Counted from the first letter of the stretch, positions 1-5,759 are shown. The stretch: 9,532 nucleotides of DNA from Clostridia bacterium (GCA_017552495.1 JAFZPW010000032.1:1-9532), one strand, 5' to 3'. Translations and numbers: made by a program. Notes: generated from the sequence alone by a model not told the origin.

Positions 1-543
1 GATCCCGACTGCCACCGAACCAGCGCTGGCCAGCCAGACGGCGGGCAGGATGTCATAGGGCGATCGGGCGCCGTAGGAGGCTCGCACGGCGGCCACCGTG
101 GTGGGAAAAAGCTGAAGCGAGGCTGTGTTGAGGACAATCAGGAGATAGACCGCGTCGTCGCCCCGGCCCTGCTGCCGGGCGAGAGTATGCAGCCGGGCGG
201 CGGCTCGCAGCCCGGCGGGTGTGGCGGCCGAGCCAAGTCCCAACAGGTTGGCGGACATATTCTGAGACAGGGCGGCCTGCGCTTCCCTGTCGTTTGCGTC
301 TTCCCGGAACAGAAATCCGATGAACGGCCGCAGAAGACGGGCTGCCGCCCGGGAAAGGCCGCTGCGATCCATCACCTCCATCAGGCCGCTCCACAGACAG
401 AGCGAGCCGCCGATGGAAAGCAGCAGACGAACGGCCTCCTGCGCGCCGCCGATGGTGGCCTGCGACACCTGACCCATGCGCCCTGTGACCGCGCCGAAAA
501 TCAGCGCCGCCGCGAACAGAAAAACCAACACGCGGGACATCAT
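1..543 (-). CDS. spmA: Spore maturation protein A (SpmA), 5' part
   Basis: Reads leftward off the window edge; 181 codons are present against about 195 in known SpmA, so only the last few residues are missing. SpmA is an integral membrane protein of the nucleoside-recognition (Gate) family that, with SpmB, is needed for spore core dehydration and heat resistance. Supporting motifs are NMSANLLGLGSAATPAG at residues 95-111 and LNTASLQLFPTTVAAVR at 138-154, both hallmarks of the family, plus a hydrophobic N-terminus. Two ATGs stand in tandem (541-543 and 538-540). The outer one is chosen because GGAGG (554-558, reverse strand) lies 10 nt before it. spmB would be expected immediately downstream, outside the window. 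The gene is divergent from the abrB-like gene. Family assignment is confident; I see no convincing sporulation-sigma promoter. Confidence 0.9.
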   Translation of the reverse strand, partial: MMSRVLVFLFAAALIFGAVTGRMGQVSQATIGGAQEAVRLLLSIGGSLCLWSGLMEVMDRSGLSRAAARLLRPFIGFLFREDANDREAQAALSQNMSANLLGLGSAATPAGLRAAARLHTLARQQGRGDDAVYLLIVLNTASLQLFPTTVAAVRASYGARSPYDILPAVWLASAGSVAVGI

Positions 544-621
544 AAGAAACAAACCTCCAACAAATGATAAAAATAACAGATTATGGTGGGAAAAAGGGAC
601 AATTGTTGTGCGATTTTTGGA

Positions 622-650
622 TTGACAACGATGTCGAAACAAGGCATAAT
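622..650 (+). promoter_or_regulatory. Sigma-A type promoter of the abrB-like gene
   Basis: A consensus -35 TTGACA (622-627) is followed after exactly 17 nt by CATAAT (645-650), a 5/6 match to the -10 consensus. Transcription would start near 656-658, giving a leader of about 40 nt before the ATG at 699. The spacer contains a Spo0A-box match, annotated separately. Confidence 0.8.
632..638 (+). promoter_or_regulatory. Candidate Spo0A-binding box
   Basis: TGTCGAA matches the known 0A-box core TGNCGAA exactly. It sits between the -35 and -10 elements of the abrB-like promoter, where bound Spo0A~P would block RNA polymerase. In Bacillus subtilis Spo0A~P represses abrB through 0A boxes near its promoter, so the location makes biological sense. 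A 7-bp match alone can arise by chance; the position is the main support. Confidence 0.55.
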
Positions 651-667
651 AAATATGTCACAATAAA

Positions 668-679
668 ATAAAATTTTAT
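668..679. repeat. 12-bp AT palindrome in the abrB leader
   Basis: ATAAAATTTTAT is a perfect palindrome in the AT-rich leader between the predicted start of transcription and the ribosome binding site. AbrB-type proteins bind AT-rich DNA without a strict consensus and often repress their own gene, so this may be an autoregulatory site. In DNA this AT-rich, chance is a real alternative. Confidence 0.3.
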
Positions 680-698
680 ATTATGGAGGAACATACAT

Positions 699-938
699 AT
701 GAAATCGACCGGTATCGTCAGAAGAATTGACAATCTGGGCCGTATCACGCTGCCTATTGAGCTGCGGAAAAACCTGGATATGGATTGCGGCGACGCACTG
801 GAAATCTATACCGAGGGCAATTCCGTGGTCTTGCGGAAGCACGAAAGCGGATGCGTTTTCTGCGGCAGCACCAGAAAGGTCACCCTGTATAAAGACAAGG
901 CGATCTGCGAAAACTGCCGCCGGGAACTCAGCCTGTAA
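699..938 (+). CDS. abrB: AbrB-family transition-state regulator with C-terminal zinc ribbon
   Basis: A 79-aa DNA-binding regulator. Residues 1-47 form the swapped-hairpin AbrB/SpoVT domain, beginning MKSTGIVRRIDNLGRITLPI, the typical DNA-contacting stretch including R8, R15 and R23. The C-terminal part carries two CxxC pairs, C52/C55 and C70/C73, which should form a small zinc-binding knuckle, the arrangement of the short clostridial AbrB proteins. Such proteins hold post-exponential, sporulation and solvent or antibiotic genes off during growth. The start is set by GGAGG (685-689), 9 nt upstream. The gene is monocistronic: it has its own sigma-A promoter with a Spo0A-box match and a strong terminator. 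It stands head to head with spmA, though a regulatory link to spmA is only inference. B. subtilis AbrB is longer and lacks the cysteine ribbon. Confidence 0.9.
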   Translation: MKSTGIVRRIDNLGRITLPIELRKNLDMDCGDALEIYTEGNSVVLRKHESGCVFCGSTRKVTLYKDKAICENCRRELSL

Positions 939-949
939 GCCTTATATAC

Positions 950-974
950 GGAGCGGGAAACCGCTCCTTTTTTT
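950..974 (+). terminator. Rho-independent terminator of abrB-like gene
   Basis: A perfect 7-bp stem GGAGCGG/CCGCTCC closed by a GAAA tetraloop is followed directly by seven T residues (968-974). It lies 12 nt after the abrB stop codon. Confidence 0.9.
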
Positions 975-1011
975 ATATTACGGGAAGCCGGGGACGGATA
1001 TGCCGCCGGAC

Positions 1012-1043
1012 AAAATGTAAAATTTTCACTTTTTTGACATTTT
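1012..1043. repeat. Operator-like inverted repeat upstream of the 1107-1604 gene
   Basis: AAAATGTAAAA (1012-1022) and TTTGACATTTT (1033-1043) are inverted copies matching at 10 of 11 positions, separated by 10 nt. The centre-to-centre distance is 21 nt, about two helical turns. The repeat ends 3 nt before the predicted -35 element at 1047, a typical site for an activator or repressor. The regulator is unknown. Confidence 0.4.
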
Positions 1044-1046
1044 CGG

Positions 1047-1075
1047 TTTACAATCGGCGCGGAGCGGGCTAAAAT
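1047..1075 (+). promoter_or_regulatory. Sigma-A type promoter of the 1107-1604 gene
   Basis: TTTACA (1047-1052) and TAAAAT (1070-1075) are each 5/6 matches to the -35 and -10 consensus and are separated by exactly 17 nt. Transcription would start near 1082, leaving a leader of about 25 nt. A TTGACA at 1034-1039 has no -10 at proper spacing and is probably not used. Confidence 0.65.
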
Positions 1076-1106
1076 AAAAAAAGCACCCGTGCAAAGGAGA
1101 GAGAAT

Positions 1107-1604
1107 GTGGAAAAAAAGAAGAACTATTGCGCTTATGTCATCGGCTCCCGCAAGGAAGAGGCCCGGGGAAAGACGATCCTGCGGTTCCTTTTCGGAAGCC
1201 AGCGCAAGGCATATTATTACGAGACCCGGGACGAAGAGCGGGACTTATATCTGCTGTGGATCGAAACCAAACGATGGGGCGAGATGCGCTGCTATCCCTG
1301 CGTACTGCGGAAGGGCGGAGAGACCATCGTGTTCCAGAGCAACGTTTTGAAGGAATGCGAGGAAAACAACGATCGCCTGGTGGAGGAATGGGAGCGCTGC
1401 GTTGACCGGGAACGAGTCAACGCCGTCTGCCAGGTCAACGACCTGACTTCCAAGGAGTTTCAGGAGCTTTTTTCCCGCTATCGCAAGGAGGATCTGGATC
1501 GGGCCATTTCCCGGGCCGAGCAGGAAAACGGGCTTGCCGACGGGACGCCGGAGGTGCTTGCGGAAGAAGCCGCTCCCGGCGAGCGGGAGACATCCGAAGC
1601 GTGA
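1107..1604 (+). CDS. Unrecognised 165-aa charged protein
   Basis: I do not recognise the family. The GTG at 1107 is chosen because AAAGGAG (1093-1099) lies 7 nt before it; a GTG at 1089 overlaps that site and is unlikely. The protein has no signal peptide or membrane segment and should be cytosolic. Residues 1-75 are mixed and aromatic-rich, with YYYETRDEERDLYLLWIETKRW and a CYPC pair that might be redox-active or structural. The middle is strongly charged and probably helical (KECEENNDRLVEEWERC). The last 30 residues are acidic, Ala/Gly/Pro-rich and probably disordered. The gene has its own promoter, an inverted repeat upstream and a strong terminator, so it is an independently controlled single-gene unit next to abrB. 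Codon use resembles the neighbours, so recent transfer is not indicated. That it is a real gene is well supported; its function is not known. Confidence 0.8.
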   Translation: MEKKKNYCAYVIGSRKEEARGKTILRFLFGSQRKAYYYETRDEERDLYLLWIETKRWGEMRCYPCVLRKGGETIVFQSNVLKECEENNDRLVEEWERCVDRERVNAVCQVNDLTSKEFQELFSRYRKEDLDRAISRAEQENGLADGTPEVLAEEAAPGERETSEA

Positions 1605-1619
1605 CCGAAGAAACAATCA

Positions 1620-1651
1620 GCCGGAGCGGCGAAAGCCGCTCCGGCGTTTTT
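1620..1651 (+). terminator. Rho-independent terminator, probably bidirectional
   Basis: A perfect 11-bp stem GCCGGAGCGGC/GCCGCTCCGGC (1620-1630, 1635-1645) has a GAAA tetraloop and is followed by G and five T residues. It lies 15 nt after the 1107-1604 stop. On the other strand it is followed by T-rich sequence and could also stop the convergent SDR gene. Its inner core repeats that of the terminator at 950-974. Confidence 0.9.
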
Positions 1652-1682
1652 CGTGACGGACATTGTTTTTCAAAAAAGCGCG

Positions 1683-2417
1683 TTATTGTCCAAAGCCGCC
1701 GTCGACTCCCAGCACCTGTCCGGTGATAAAGGCGGCCTCGGGCGAGCAGAGAAAATACACCGCGCTGGCGACCTCCTCGGGGCGTCCGATGCGGCCCAGC
1801 GGGGTTTCTGCGGCGAGGGAAGCCATGGTTTCGGCGGAAAACCCGGCGCACATATCGGTGTCGATGACCCCCGGAGCCACGCAGTTGACCCGGATGCCGG
1901 AGGGGCCGACCTCCTTGGCCAGCGCACGGGTCAGGCCGATGACACCCGCTTTTGCGGCGGAATAGTGAACCTCGCAGGCGGCGCCGCAAACGCCCCAAAC
2001 GGAGGACAGGTTGACGATAGAGCCGCTTTTTTCCCGCAGCATGGCGGGCAAAACCGCCCGGTCAAAGGCAAACACGCCCCCCAGATCGGTGTCGATCATG
2101 CTCCGCCAATCGGCGTCGGTCAGAAGGGAAAAAAGCTTTTGCTGCGCGATGCCGGCGCAGCACACCAGCGCGTCGATGCGGGGATAGCGGCGCAAAACGT
2201 CGGCGACGCAGGCTTCGGCCTGCGCGGGCGCGGACACGTCGGCGCAAAAGATTTCGGCGTCGCAACCGGCTTTTCGCAGTTCGTCCCGCAGAGCAAGCGC
2301 GGCGCTTTCATGCTTGCCATAGTGGATGGCGACTTGCCAGCCTTCTTTGGCAAAGCGGCGGGCGCAGGCGCGGCCGATCCCCCGGGAGGCGCCGGTAATG
2401 AGAACGGTTTTTGTCAT
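1683..2417 (-). CDS. FabG-like short-chain dehydrogenase/reductase
   Basis: A 244-aa classical SDR, the usual length for 3-oxoacyl-ACP reductases, using NADP(H) or NAD(H). The cofactor loop TGASRGIG is at residues 8-15, D60 is the adenine-contacting Asp, and S139, Y152 and K156 (in HYSAAK) form the catalytic core. PGVIDTDM and the C-terminal ITGQVLGVDGG are typical of FabG relatives. Two positions are odd: the NNAG motif reads CCAG (86-89), and the Asn of the catalytic tetrad appears to be Asp (D111). The gene stands alone, away from fab genes. The stretch SSVWGVCGAACEVHYSAAK resembles, from memory, clostridial proteins annotated as elongation factor P 5-aminopentanone reductase (YmfI type), so that is a serious alternative to fatty-acid synthesis. 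The start is set by AAGGAGG (2425-2431), 7 nt upstream. SDR family is certain; the substrate is not. Confidence 0.88.
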   Translation of the reverse strand: MTKTVLITGASRGIGRACARRFAKEGWQVAIHYGKHESAALALRDELRKAGCDAEIFCADVSAPAQAEACVADVLRRYPRIDALVCCAGIAQQKLFSLLTDADWRSMIDTDLGGVFAFDRAVLPAMLREKSGSIVNLSSVWGVCGAACEVHYSAAKAGVIGLTRALAKEVGPSGIRVNCVAPGVIDTDMCAGFSAETMASLAAETPLGRIGRPEEVASAVYFLCSPEAAFITGQVLGVDGGFGQ

Positions 2418-2447
2418 GGAAAGCCCTCCTTGCGGAGATTTTCCCTA

Positions 2448-2476
2448 ATTGTAGCATAAAAATCGCCGCCGGGCAA
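2448..2476 (-). promoter_or_regulatory. Possible promoter of the SDR gene
   Basis: On the reverse strand TTGCCC (2471-2476, 4/6 to the -35 consensus) and TACAAT (2448-2453, 5/6 to the -10) are 17 nt apart. The SDR gene needs a start here because a terminator separates it from the upstream DUF378 gene. The -35 lies inside that terminator hairpin. Confidence 0.4.
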
Positions 2477-2488
2477 GTCCGGCGGCGA
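2458..2488 (-). terminator. Rho-independent terminator of DUF378 gene
   Basis: A 10-bp GC-rich stem (TCGCCGCCGG 2463-2472 with CCGGCGGCGA 2479-2488) has a 6-nt loop and is followed on the reverse strand by five T residues (2458-2462). It begins 5 nt after the DUF378 stop codon. Confidence 0.85.
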
Positions 2489-2493
2489 CTGGG

Positions 2494-2691
2494 TCAGGCG
2501 ACGTGCTCCTGGGGTCGGAACAGCAATCCGATGCACCAGAGGGCGGCCAAACCCACCAGCCCATAGACGATGCGGCTGCCGACGGCGGCGCTGCCGCCGA
2601 AAATCCATGCCACCAGATCGAAGCGGAACAGGCCGATAAGCCCCCAGTTGATCCCGCCGATGATGGCGACAGCTAAAGCGATCTTGTTCAT
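2494..2691 (-). CDS. DUF378 family small membrane protein
   Basis: A 65-aa protein with two predicted membrane helices, roughly residues 4-22 and 42-58. It contains the family signature IIGGINWGLIGLFRFDLVAWIFG, in which GGxNWGLxG and FDLVA are the conserved parts; B. subtilis YuzA is a relative. The molecular function of DUF378 is not established. The start is set by GGAGG (2698-2702, reverse strand), 6 nt upstream. The gene is followed by its own terminator and is divergent from the PHP-domain gene, so it is probably monocistronic. I found no convincing promoter for it in the 136-nt divergent gap. Confidence 0.88.
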   Translation of the reverse strand: MNKIALAVAIIGGINWGLIGLFRFDLVAWIFGGSAAVGSRIVYGLVGLAALWCIGLLFRPQEHVA

Positions 2692-2779
2692 AAACTTCCT
2701 CCAAACGTGATTTTATCCGTAATATGCCCCGATTTTGCGGAAAATATCCGGCGAAGAAATATACTTTTCAGAAAAACTG

Positions 2780-2788
2780 TGGTATACT
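2780..2788 (+). promoter_or_regulatory. Extended -10 promoter of the eight-gene operon
   Basis: TGGTATACT fits the extended -10 form TGnTATAAT (5/6 in the hexamer). Such promoters need little or no -35, and none of quality is seen at 2760-2765. Transcription would start near 2794, about 34 nt before the PHP gene. This is the only good candidate upstream of the operon. Confidence 0.6.
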
Positions 2789-2827
2789 TTCTTATAAATT
2801 AAAAACCATTGGAATCGAGGCTGGATT

Positions 2828-3637
2828 ATGTTGCTTTGCGATTGTCACAATCATACCTGGTTTTCCTTTGACGCCAAAGGAAACATCGATGAGATGTGCC
2901 GCGGCGCCGCTTCGGCGGGCGTTGGGATCTTTGCGCTGACGGAGCATTACGATTATGACGACCGGGGCGGGGAGCGGTATTACGGCGCCCGCCATGCCCG
3001 CCGTATGGCGGAAATGAAGCGGGCGAAGCAAGAATGGGCGGACAGGCTGGAATTGCTGTGCGGCATCGAGATCGGTCAGCCCCATCTGGACCCGGCGCGC
3101 AGCCGCAGGCTGGCGGCGGAGGGCGGCTTTGATCTGGTGATCGGGAGTTTGCACGATCTGCGGCCCGGACGGGAGATATACCGGGGGTTCGACTATTCCT
3201 CCCTTGAAGTGTGCGACGCGGTGTACGCGCAGTTTTTTCACGAGGCCGAAGAGATGCTGGAAACTTGCGATTTCGATGTGTTCGGCCATTTTGACTATCC
3301 ACTGCGGATGATGGAAAAGAGCGTCCCCGCGGGGAGCATGATCCGCTGGAAGGAGCGGATGCTGCCCTTTTTGAAGGCGCTGGCGCAGAGCGGCAGGGCG
3401 CTGGAAATCAACACCAGCGGCGTACGCCGCTGGCAGGGACGTCCGGGCGGAGAAACCTGGCTGCTGGACGCCTACCGGCAATTCGGCGGGCGGCGGATCT
3501 CAGTGGGCTCGGACGCCCATCGAGGGCGGGAAGTGGGGATTGGCATCCAGGAAGCCTATCGTCAGCTTTTGCAAAGCGGATTTGACAGCGTGACGGTCTA
3601 TCGCGGCAGAAGGCCGGAGCAGATCTCTATTCGCTGA
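2828..3637 (+). CDS. PHP-domain phosphoesterase, HisJ/histidinol-phosphatase-like
   Basis: A 269-aa cytosolic metallo-phosphoesterase of the PHP superfamily, matching the length of HisJ-type histidinol-phosphate phosphatases. Metal-site motifs are seen in order: DCHNH (D5, H7, H9), TEHYD (E39, H40), GIEIG (E81), GSLHD (H109), FGHFDYP (H154) and GSDAH (D229, H231), a full trinuclear-metal set, so it should be catalytically competent. The family hydrolyses phosphate monoesters; HisJ acts on histidinol phosphate. No other histidine-biosynthesis gene lies nearby, so a different phosphorylated substrate is quite possible. It is the first gene of the operon, 18 nt upstream of ispE. The start ATG at 2828 has only a modest ribosome site (GAGG 2817-2820), but the motif DCHNH begins at residue 5, which rules out a later start. 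Confidence 0.9.
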   Translation: MLLCDCHNHTWFSFDAKGNIDEMCRGAASAGVGIFALTEHYDYDDRGGERYYGARHARRMAEMKRAKQEWADRLELLCGIEIGQPHLDPARSRRLAAEGGFDLVIGSLHDLRPGREIYRGFDYSSLEVCDAVYAQFFHEAEEMLETCDFDVFGHFDYPLRMMEKSVPAGSMIRWKERMLPFLKALAQSGRALEINTSGVRRWQGRPGGETWLLDAYRQFGGRRISVGSDAHRGREVGIGIQEAYRQLLQSGFDSVTVYRGRRPEQISIR

Positions 3638-3655
3638 CAGGAAACGGAGCGGTTT

Positions 3656-4528
3656 ATGAAAGAACTCAGCGGAAAAGCCTATGCAAAAATCAACCTGTAT
3701 CTGGGCGTCCACGGCCTGCGGCCCGACGGATATCATGAGCTGGAGACCGTGTTTCAGACGGTGGAACTGTGCGATCTGGTGGCGGTGAGTCTGCACCGGA
3801 GAGGCGGGATCTCGCTGCGGTGCAGCCTGCCGTATCTGCCAACCGACGGGCGAAATCTGGCGGTGAAGGCGGTGGAACTGTTTTTTCGGGAAACGGGACT
3901 GGAAAATCCGGGCCTGAATCTGAATATTAAGAAAAATATCCCCGTGGGCGCGGGTTTGGCCGGGGGCAGCACGGACGCCGCCTGTGTGCTGCGGATGCTC
4001 AACCGGCTGTTTGGGATGCCTCTGCGGGAGGAAAAGCTGGCAAGCGTTGCGTTGACTCTGGGGGCCGACGTCCCCTTTTGTCTGCGGGGGGGGACGGCGC
4101 TGGCGGGCGGCGTGGGAGAAAAACTTCATTCGCTGCCGCCCATGCCGGAATGCGCCGTCGTTATTGCAAAGCCGGGGTTTTCGGTGTCTACCAAGGCGGC
4201 CTTTGCGCTGTACGATCAGACAGAGCGGGGGGAAACCCGGCCCGGTGCGCCGCTGCTGGCGGCGCTGGCGGAGGGGGATCTGGGCGGCGTGTGCCGCGGG
4301 CTATATAATGGACTGGAGGCGCCGGTGGCGGGACAGTATCCGCAGATCGAGCGCCTGCGGGTCCGGCTTCTGGAGTTGGGCGCCGTGGGGGCGCGAATGA
4401 CCGGCTCGGGCTCGGCGGTCTATGGCATTTTTGATGGGACGGAACAGGCGGACAAGGCAGCGGAGGCGCTGCGGCGGGAATTGCGCTTTGTGGCGGTGAC
4501 CCGGCCGTTGGCGCGGCTGTGGGAATAA
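3656..4528 (+). CDS. ispE: 4-diphosphocytidyl-2-C-methyl-D-erythritol kinase (IspE)
   Basis: A 290-aa GHMP kinase that phosphorylates CDP-methylerythritol with ATP in the MEP pathway to isopentenyl diphosphate. AKINLYL near the N-terminus gives the catalytic Lys (K11). The ATP-binding loop PVGAGLAGGSTDAA is at residues 96-109, the catalytic Asp is D138 in GADVPFC, and the third GHMP motif MTGSGSAVYG is at 248-257. All key residues are present and the length is normal. It lies 18 nt after the PHP gene and 14 nt before the serine hydrolase gene, so it is internal to the operon. The upstream ribosome site is AGGAAACGGAG with the GGAG part close to the ATG. A run of eight G residues at 4086-4093 lies in frame within codons for Arg-Gly-Gly. 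Confidence 0.96.
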   Translation: MKELSGKAYAKINLYLGVHGLRPDGYHELETVFQTVELCDLVAVSLHRRGGISLRCSLPYLPTDGRNLAVKAVELFFRETGLENPGLNLNIKKNIPVGAGLAGGSTDAACVLRMLNRLFGMPLREEKLASVALTLGADVPFCLRGGTALAGGVGEKLHSLPPMPECAVVIAKPGFSVSTKAAFALYDQTERGETRPGAPLLAALAEGDLGGVCRGLYNGLEAPVAGQYPQIERLRVRLLELGAVGARMTGSGSAVYGIFDGTEQADKAAEALRRELRFVAVTRPLARLWE

Positions 4529-4542
4529 CAGGAGGCGAAAGA

Positions 4543-5337
4543 ATGAAACGAGAAGACATGATTCGGCGGATCGAAGCTTTTCCGGGGCACACATCGGTTT
4601 GGTTCAAGGATTTGACCACAGGCGAGATTTGCGCCAGCAACGCGAAGGAGCCCATGTGTGCCGCCAGCGTCATTAAGCTCACAGTGATGGCGGAACTCTT
4701 CCGCCGCTTTGAGGCGGGGGAACTGGATCGGGATCTGAAACTGACGGTAAAGGATGAGGATCGCGTCCCCATCTGCGGCGTTTTGACGTTGATGCACGCG
4801 GGAATGGAGGTCACGCCGGTGGATCTGTGCTGGCTGATGATCGCCATTTCAGACAATATGGCAACCAATCTGCTCATCGACCTGCTGGGCATGGAGAACA
4901 TTCAGGCGAACAACCGAAAGCTGGGGCTGGAGGGCGTGGAACTCAACCGTAAGCTTTTTGACCGGCGGCCGGGTTATCGGGACAAAACCAATTTTATCAC
5001 GGCGGAAAGCATCGGAAAGCTGCTGGAGATGATCTGGGAGGGCGAGCTGGTGAGCAAACAGGCGTCGAAAGAGATGATGGACATGCTTTTGGCCCAACAA
5101 TGCACCAATAAAATGCCGCTGTTTCTGGGAGAGGAAGCCGTGGCCCACAAAACCGGCGAGCAGGACGGCGTGACGCACGATGTGGGCATCGTCTTTGCCA
5201 AACGGCCTTTTATCGCCTGCTTCTGCAACTGGAAGCTGGAGGAAGGCAGCGAGGGGCGGATGAATCTGTTGATCGGGGAAAGCACAAAGGTCCTGTTCGA
5301 TCAGCAGGGCGGCGCGCCGGAGGAGGCGCACGCATGA
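4543..5337 (+). CDS. Class A beta-lactamase-fold serine hydrolase, no signal peptide
   Basis: A 264-aa member of the beta-lactamase/penicillin-binding transpeptidase fold (beta-lactamase2 type). The nucleophile motif is S42-V-I-K45, SDN is at 103-105 and K203-T-G is at 203-205, all in normal order and spacing. There is no hydrophobic leader: the start MKREDMIRRIEAF is fixed by AGGAGG (4530-4535), 7 nt upstream, and an in-frame GTG at 4519 adds only eight non-hydrophobic residues. The protein therefore seems cytosolic, unlike true beta-lactamases. The omega loop reads FDRRPGYRDKTNF, and I cannot find the ExxxN deacylation motif of class A enzymes, so efficient beta-lactam hydrolysis is unlikely. 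It may be an esterase or peptidase of unknown substrate. It sits 14 nt after ispE and overlaps the DUF3842 gene by 4 nt. The fold is confident; the role is not. Confidence 0.85.
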   Translation: MKREDMIRRIEAFPGHTSVWFKDLTTGEICASNAKEPMCAASVIKLTVMAELFRRFEAGELDRDLKLTVKDEDRVPICGVLTLMHAGMEVTPVDLCWLMIAISDNMATNLLIDLLGMENIQANNRKLGLEGVELNRKLFDRRPGYRDKTNFITAESIGKLLEMIWEGELVSKQASKEMMDMLLAQQCTNKMPLFLGEEAVAHKTGEQDGVTHDVGIVFAKRPFIACFCNWKLEEGSEGRMNLLIGESTKVLFDQQGGAPEEAHA

Positions 5338-5759
5338 CCATTCTTGTGATCGACGGACAGGGCGGCCGTATGGGCCGACAGATCGTCAAGACTGTGCTGG
5401 AGCGGTTCCCCGAGCAGTCGCTTCTGGCTGTGGGAACCAACAGCATCGCCACCGAGAGCATGCTCAAGGGCGGCGCACCCCGGGCGGCCACCGGAGAAAA
5501 CGCCGTGGTGACTGCCTGCCGCAGAGCGGATATCATCATCGGGCCGGTTGGCATCGTCATCGCCGACGCTCTGCTGGGCGAGGTGACGCCCGCCATGGCA
5601 GCCGCTGTGGGGCAGAGCGGCGCCGTCCGTATCCTGGTCCCCTCCGGCCGGTGCGAAACGCTGGTAGCCGGGGTGGGTGAAGCATCCATGGGCGCGCTGT
5701 TGGACGACGCCATGGACAAGCTGGCCACCGTTTTGAAGGAAGGGGTTTGCCGCGCATGA
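5334..5759 (+). CDS. DUF3842 family protein
   Basis: A 141-aa protein of a family common in Clostridia and without an established function. The start overlaps the stop of the hydrolase gene (ATGA, 5334-5337), so translation is probably coupled. The N-terminus ILVIDGQGGRMGRQIV (residues 3-18) has a glycine-rich beta-loop-helix look that suggests nucleotide or dinucleotide binding; this is inference. Further conserved-looking stretches are VGTNSIATESML (33-44), GENAVV and ADIIIGPVGIVIADALLGEVTP. There is no signal peptide; hydrophobic patches look like a folded core rather than membrane helices. It overlaps ruvX by 4 nt, so it is embedded between the hydrolase and ruvX. Confidence 0.87.
   Translation: MTILVIDGQGGRMGRQIVKTVLERFPEQSLLAVGTNSIATESMLKGGAPRAATGENAVVTACRRADIIIGPVGIVIADALLGEVTPAMAAAVGQSGAVRILVPSGRCETLVAGVGEASMGALLDDAMDKLATVLKEGVCRA

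Noticed and set aside
187..567. Forward open frame of 126 codons across the start of the window
   Set aside because: It is antisense to spmA, whose protein motifs and ribosome site are clear; the predicted product is low-complexity and typical of a GC-rich shadow frame.
580..608. Promoter for spmA on the reverse strand, CATAAT at 580-585
   Set aside because: No acceptable -35 for sigma-A is found 16-18 nt upstream, and the match to sigma-E or sigma-G patterns is too partial to call.
1034..1039. TTGACA as -35 for the 1107-1604 gene
   Set aside because: Nothing like a -10 lies 16-18 nt downstream; TTTACA at 1047 with TAAAAT at 1070 has ideal spacing.
1653..2459. Forward open frame of 268 codons opposite the SDR gene
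   Set aside because: The Gly/Ala-rich translation has no recognisable domain, whereas the reverse strand encodes a complete SDR with all core motifs.
2792..3481. Reverse open frame of 229 codons opposite the PHP gene
   Set aside because: The forward strand carries the complete metal-binding motif set of a PHP enzyme; the reverse frame is an artefact of high GC codon bias.
4188..4901. Reverse open frame of 237 codons spanning ispE and the hydrolase gene
   Set aside because: It crosses two well-supported forward genes, and its Pro/Ser/Arg-rich translation resembles no protein family.
4543..5337. Beta-lactam resistance gene
   Set aside because: The fold and active-site motifs fit, but there is no export signal and no omega-loop Glu-x-x-x-Asn, so a resistance role is not supported.
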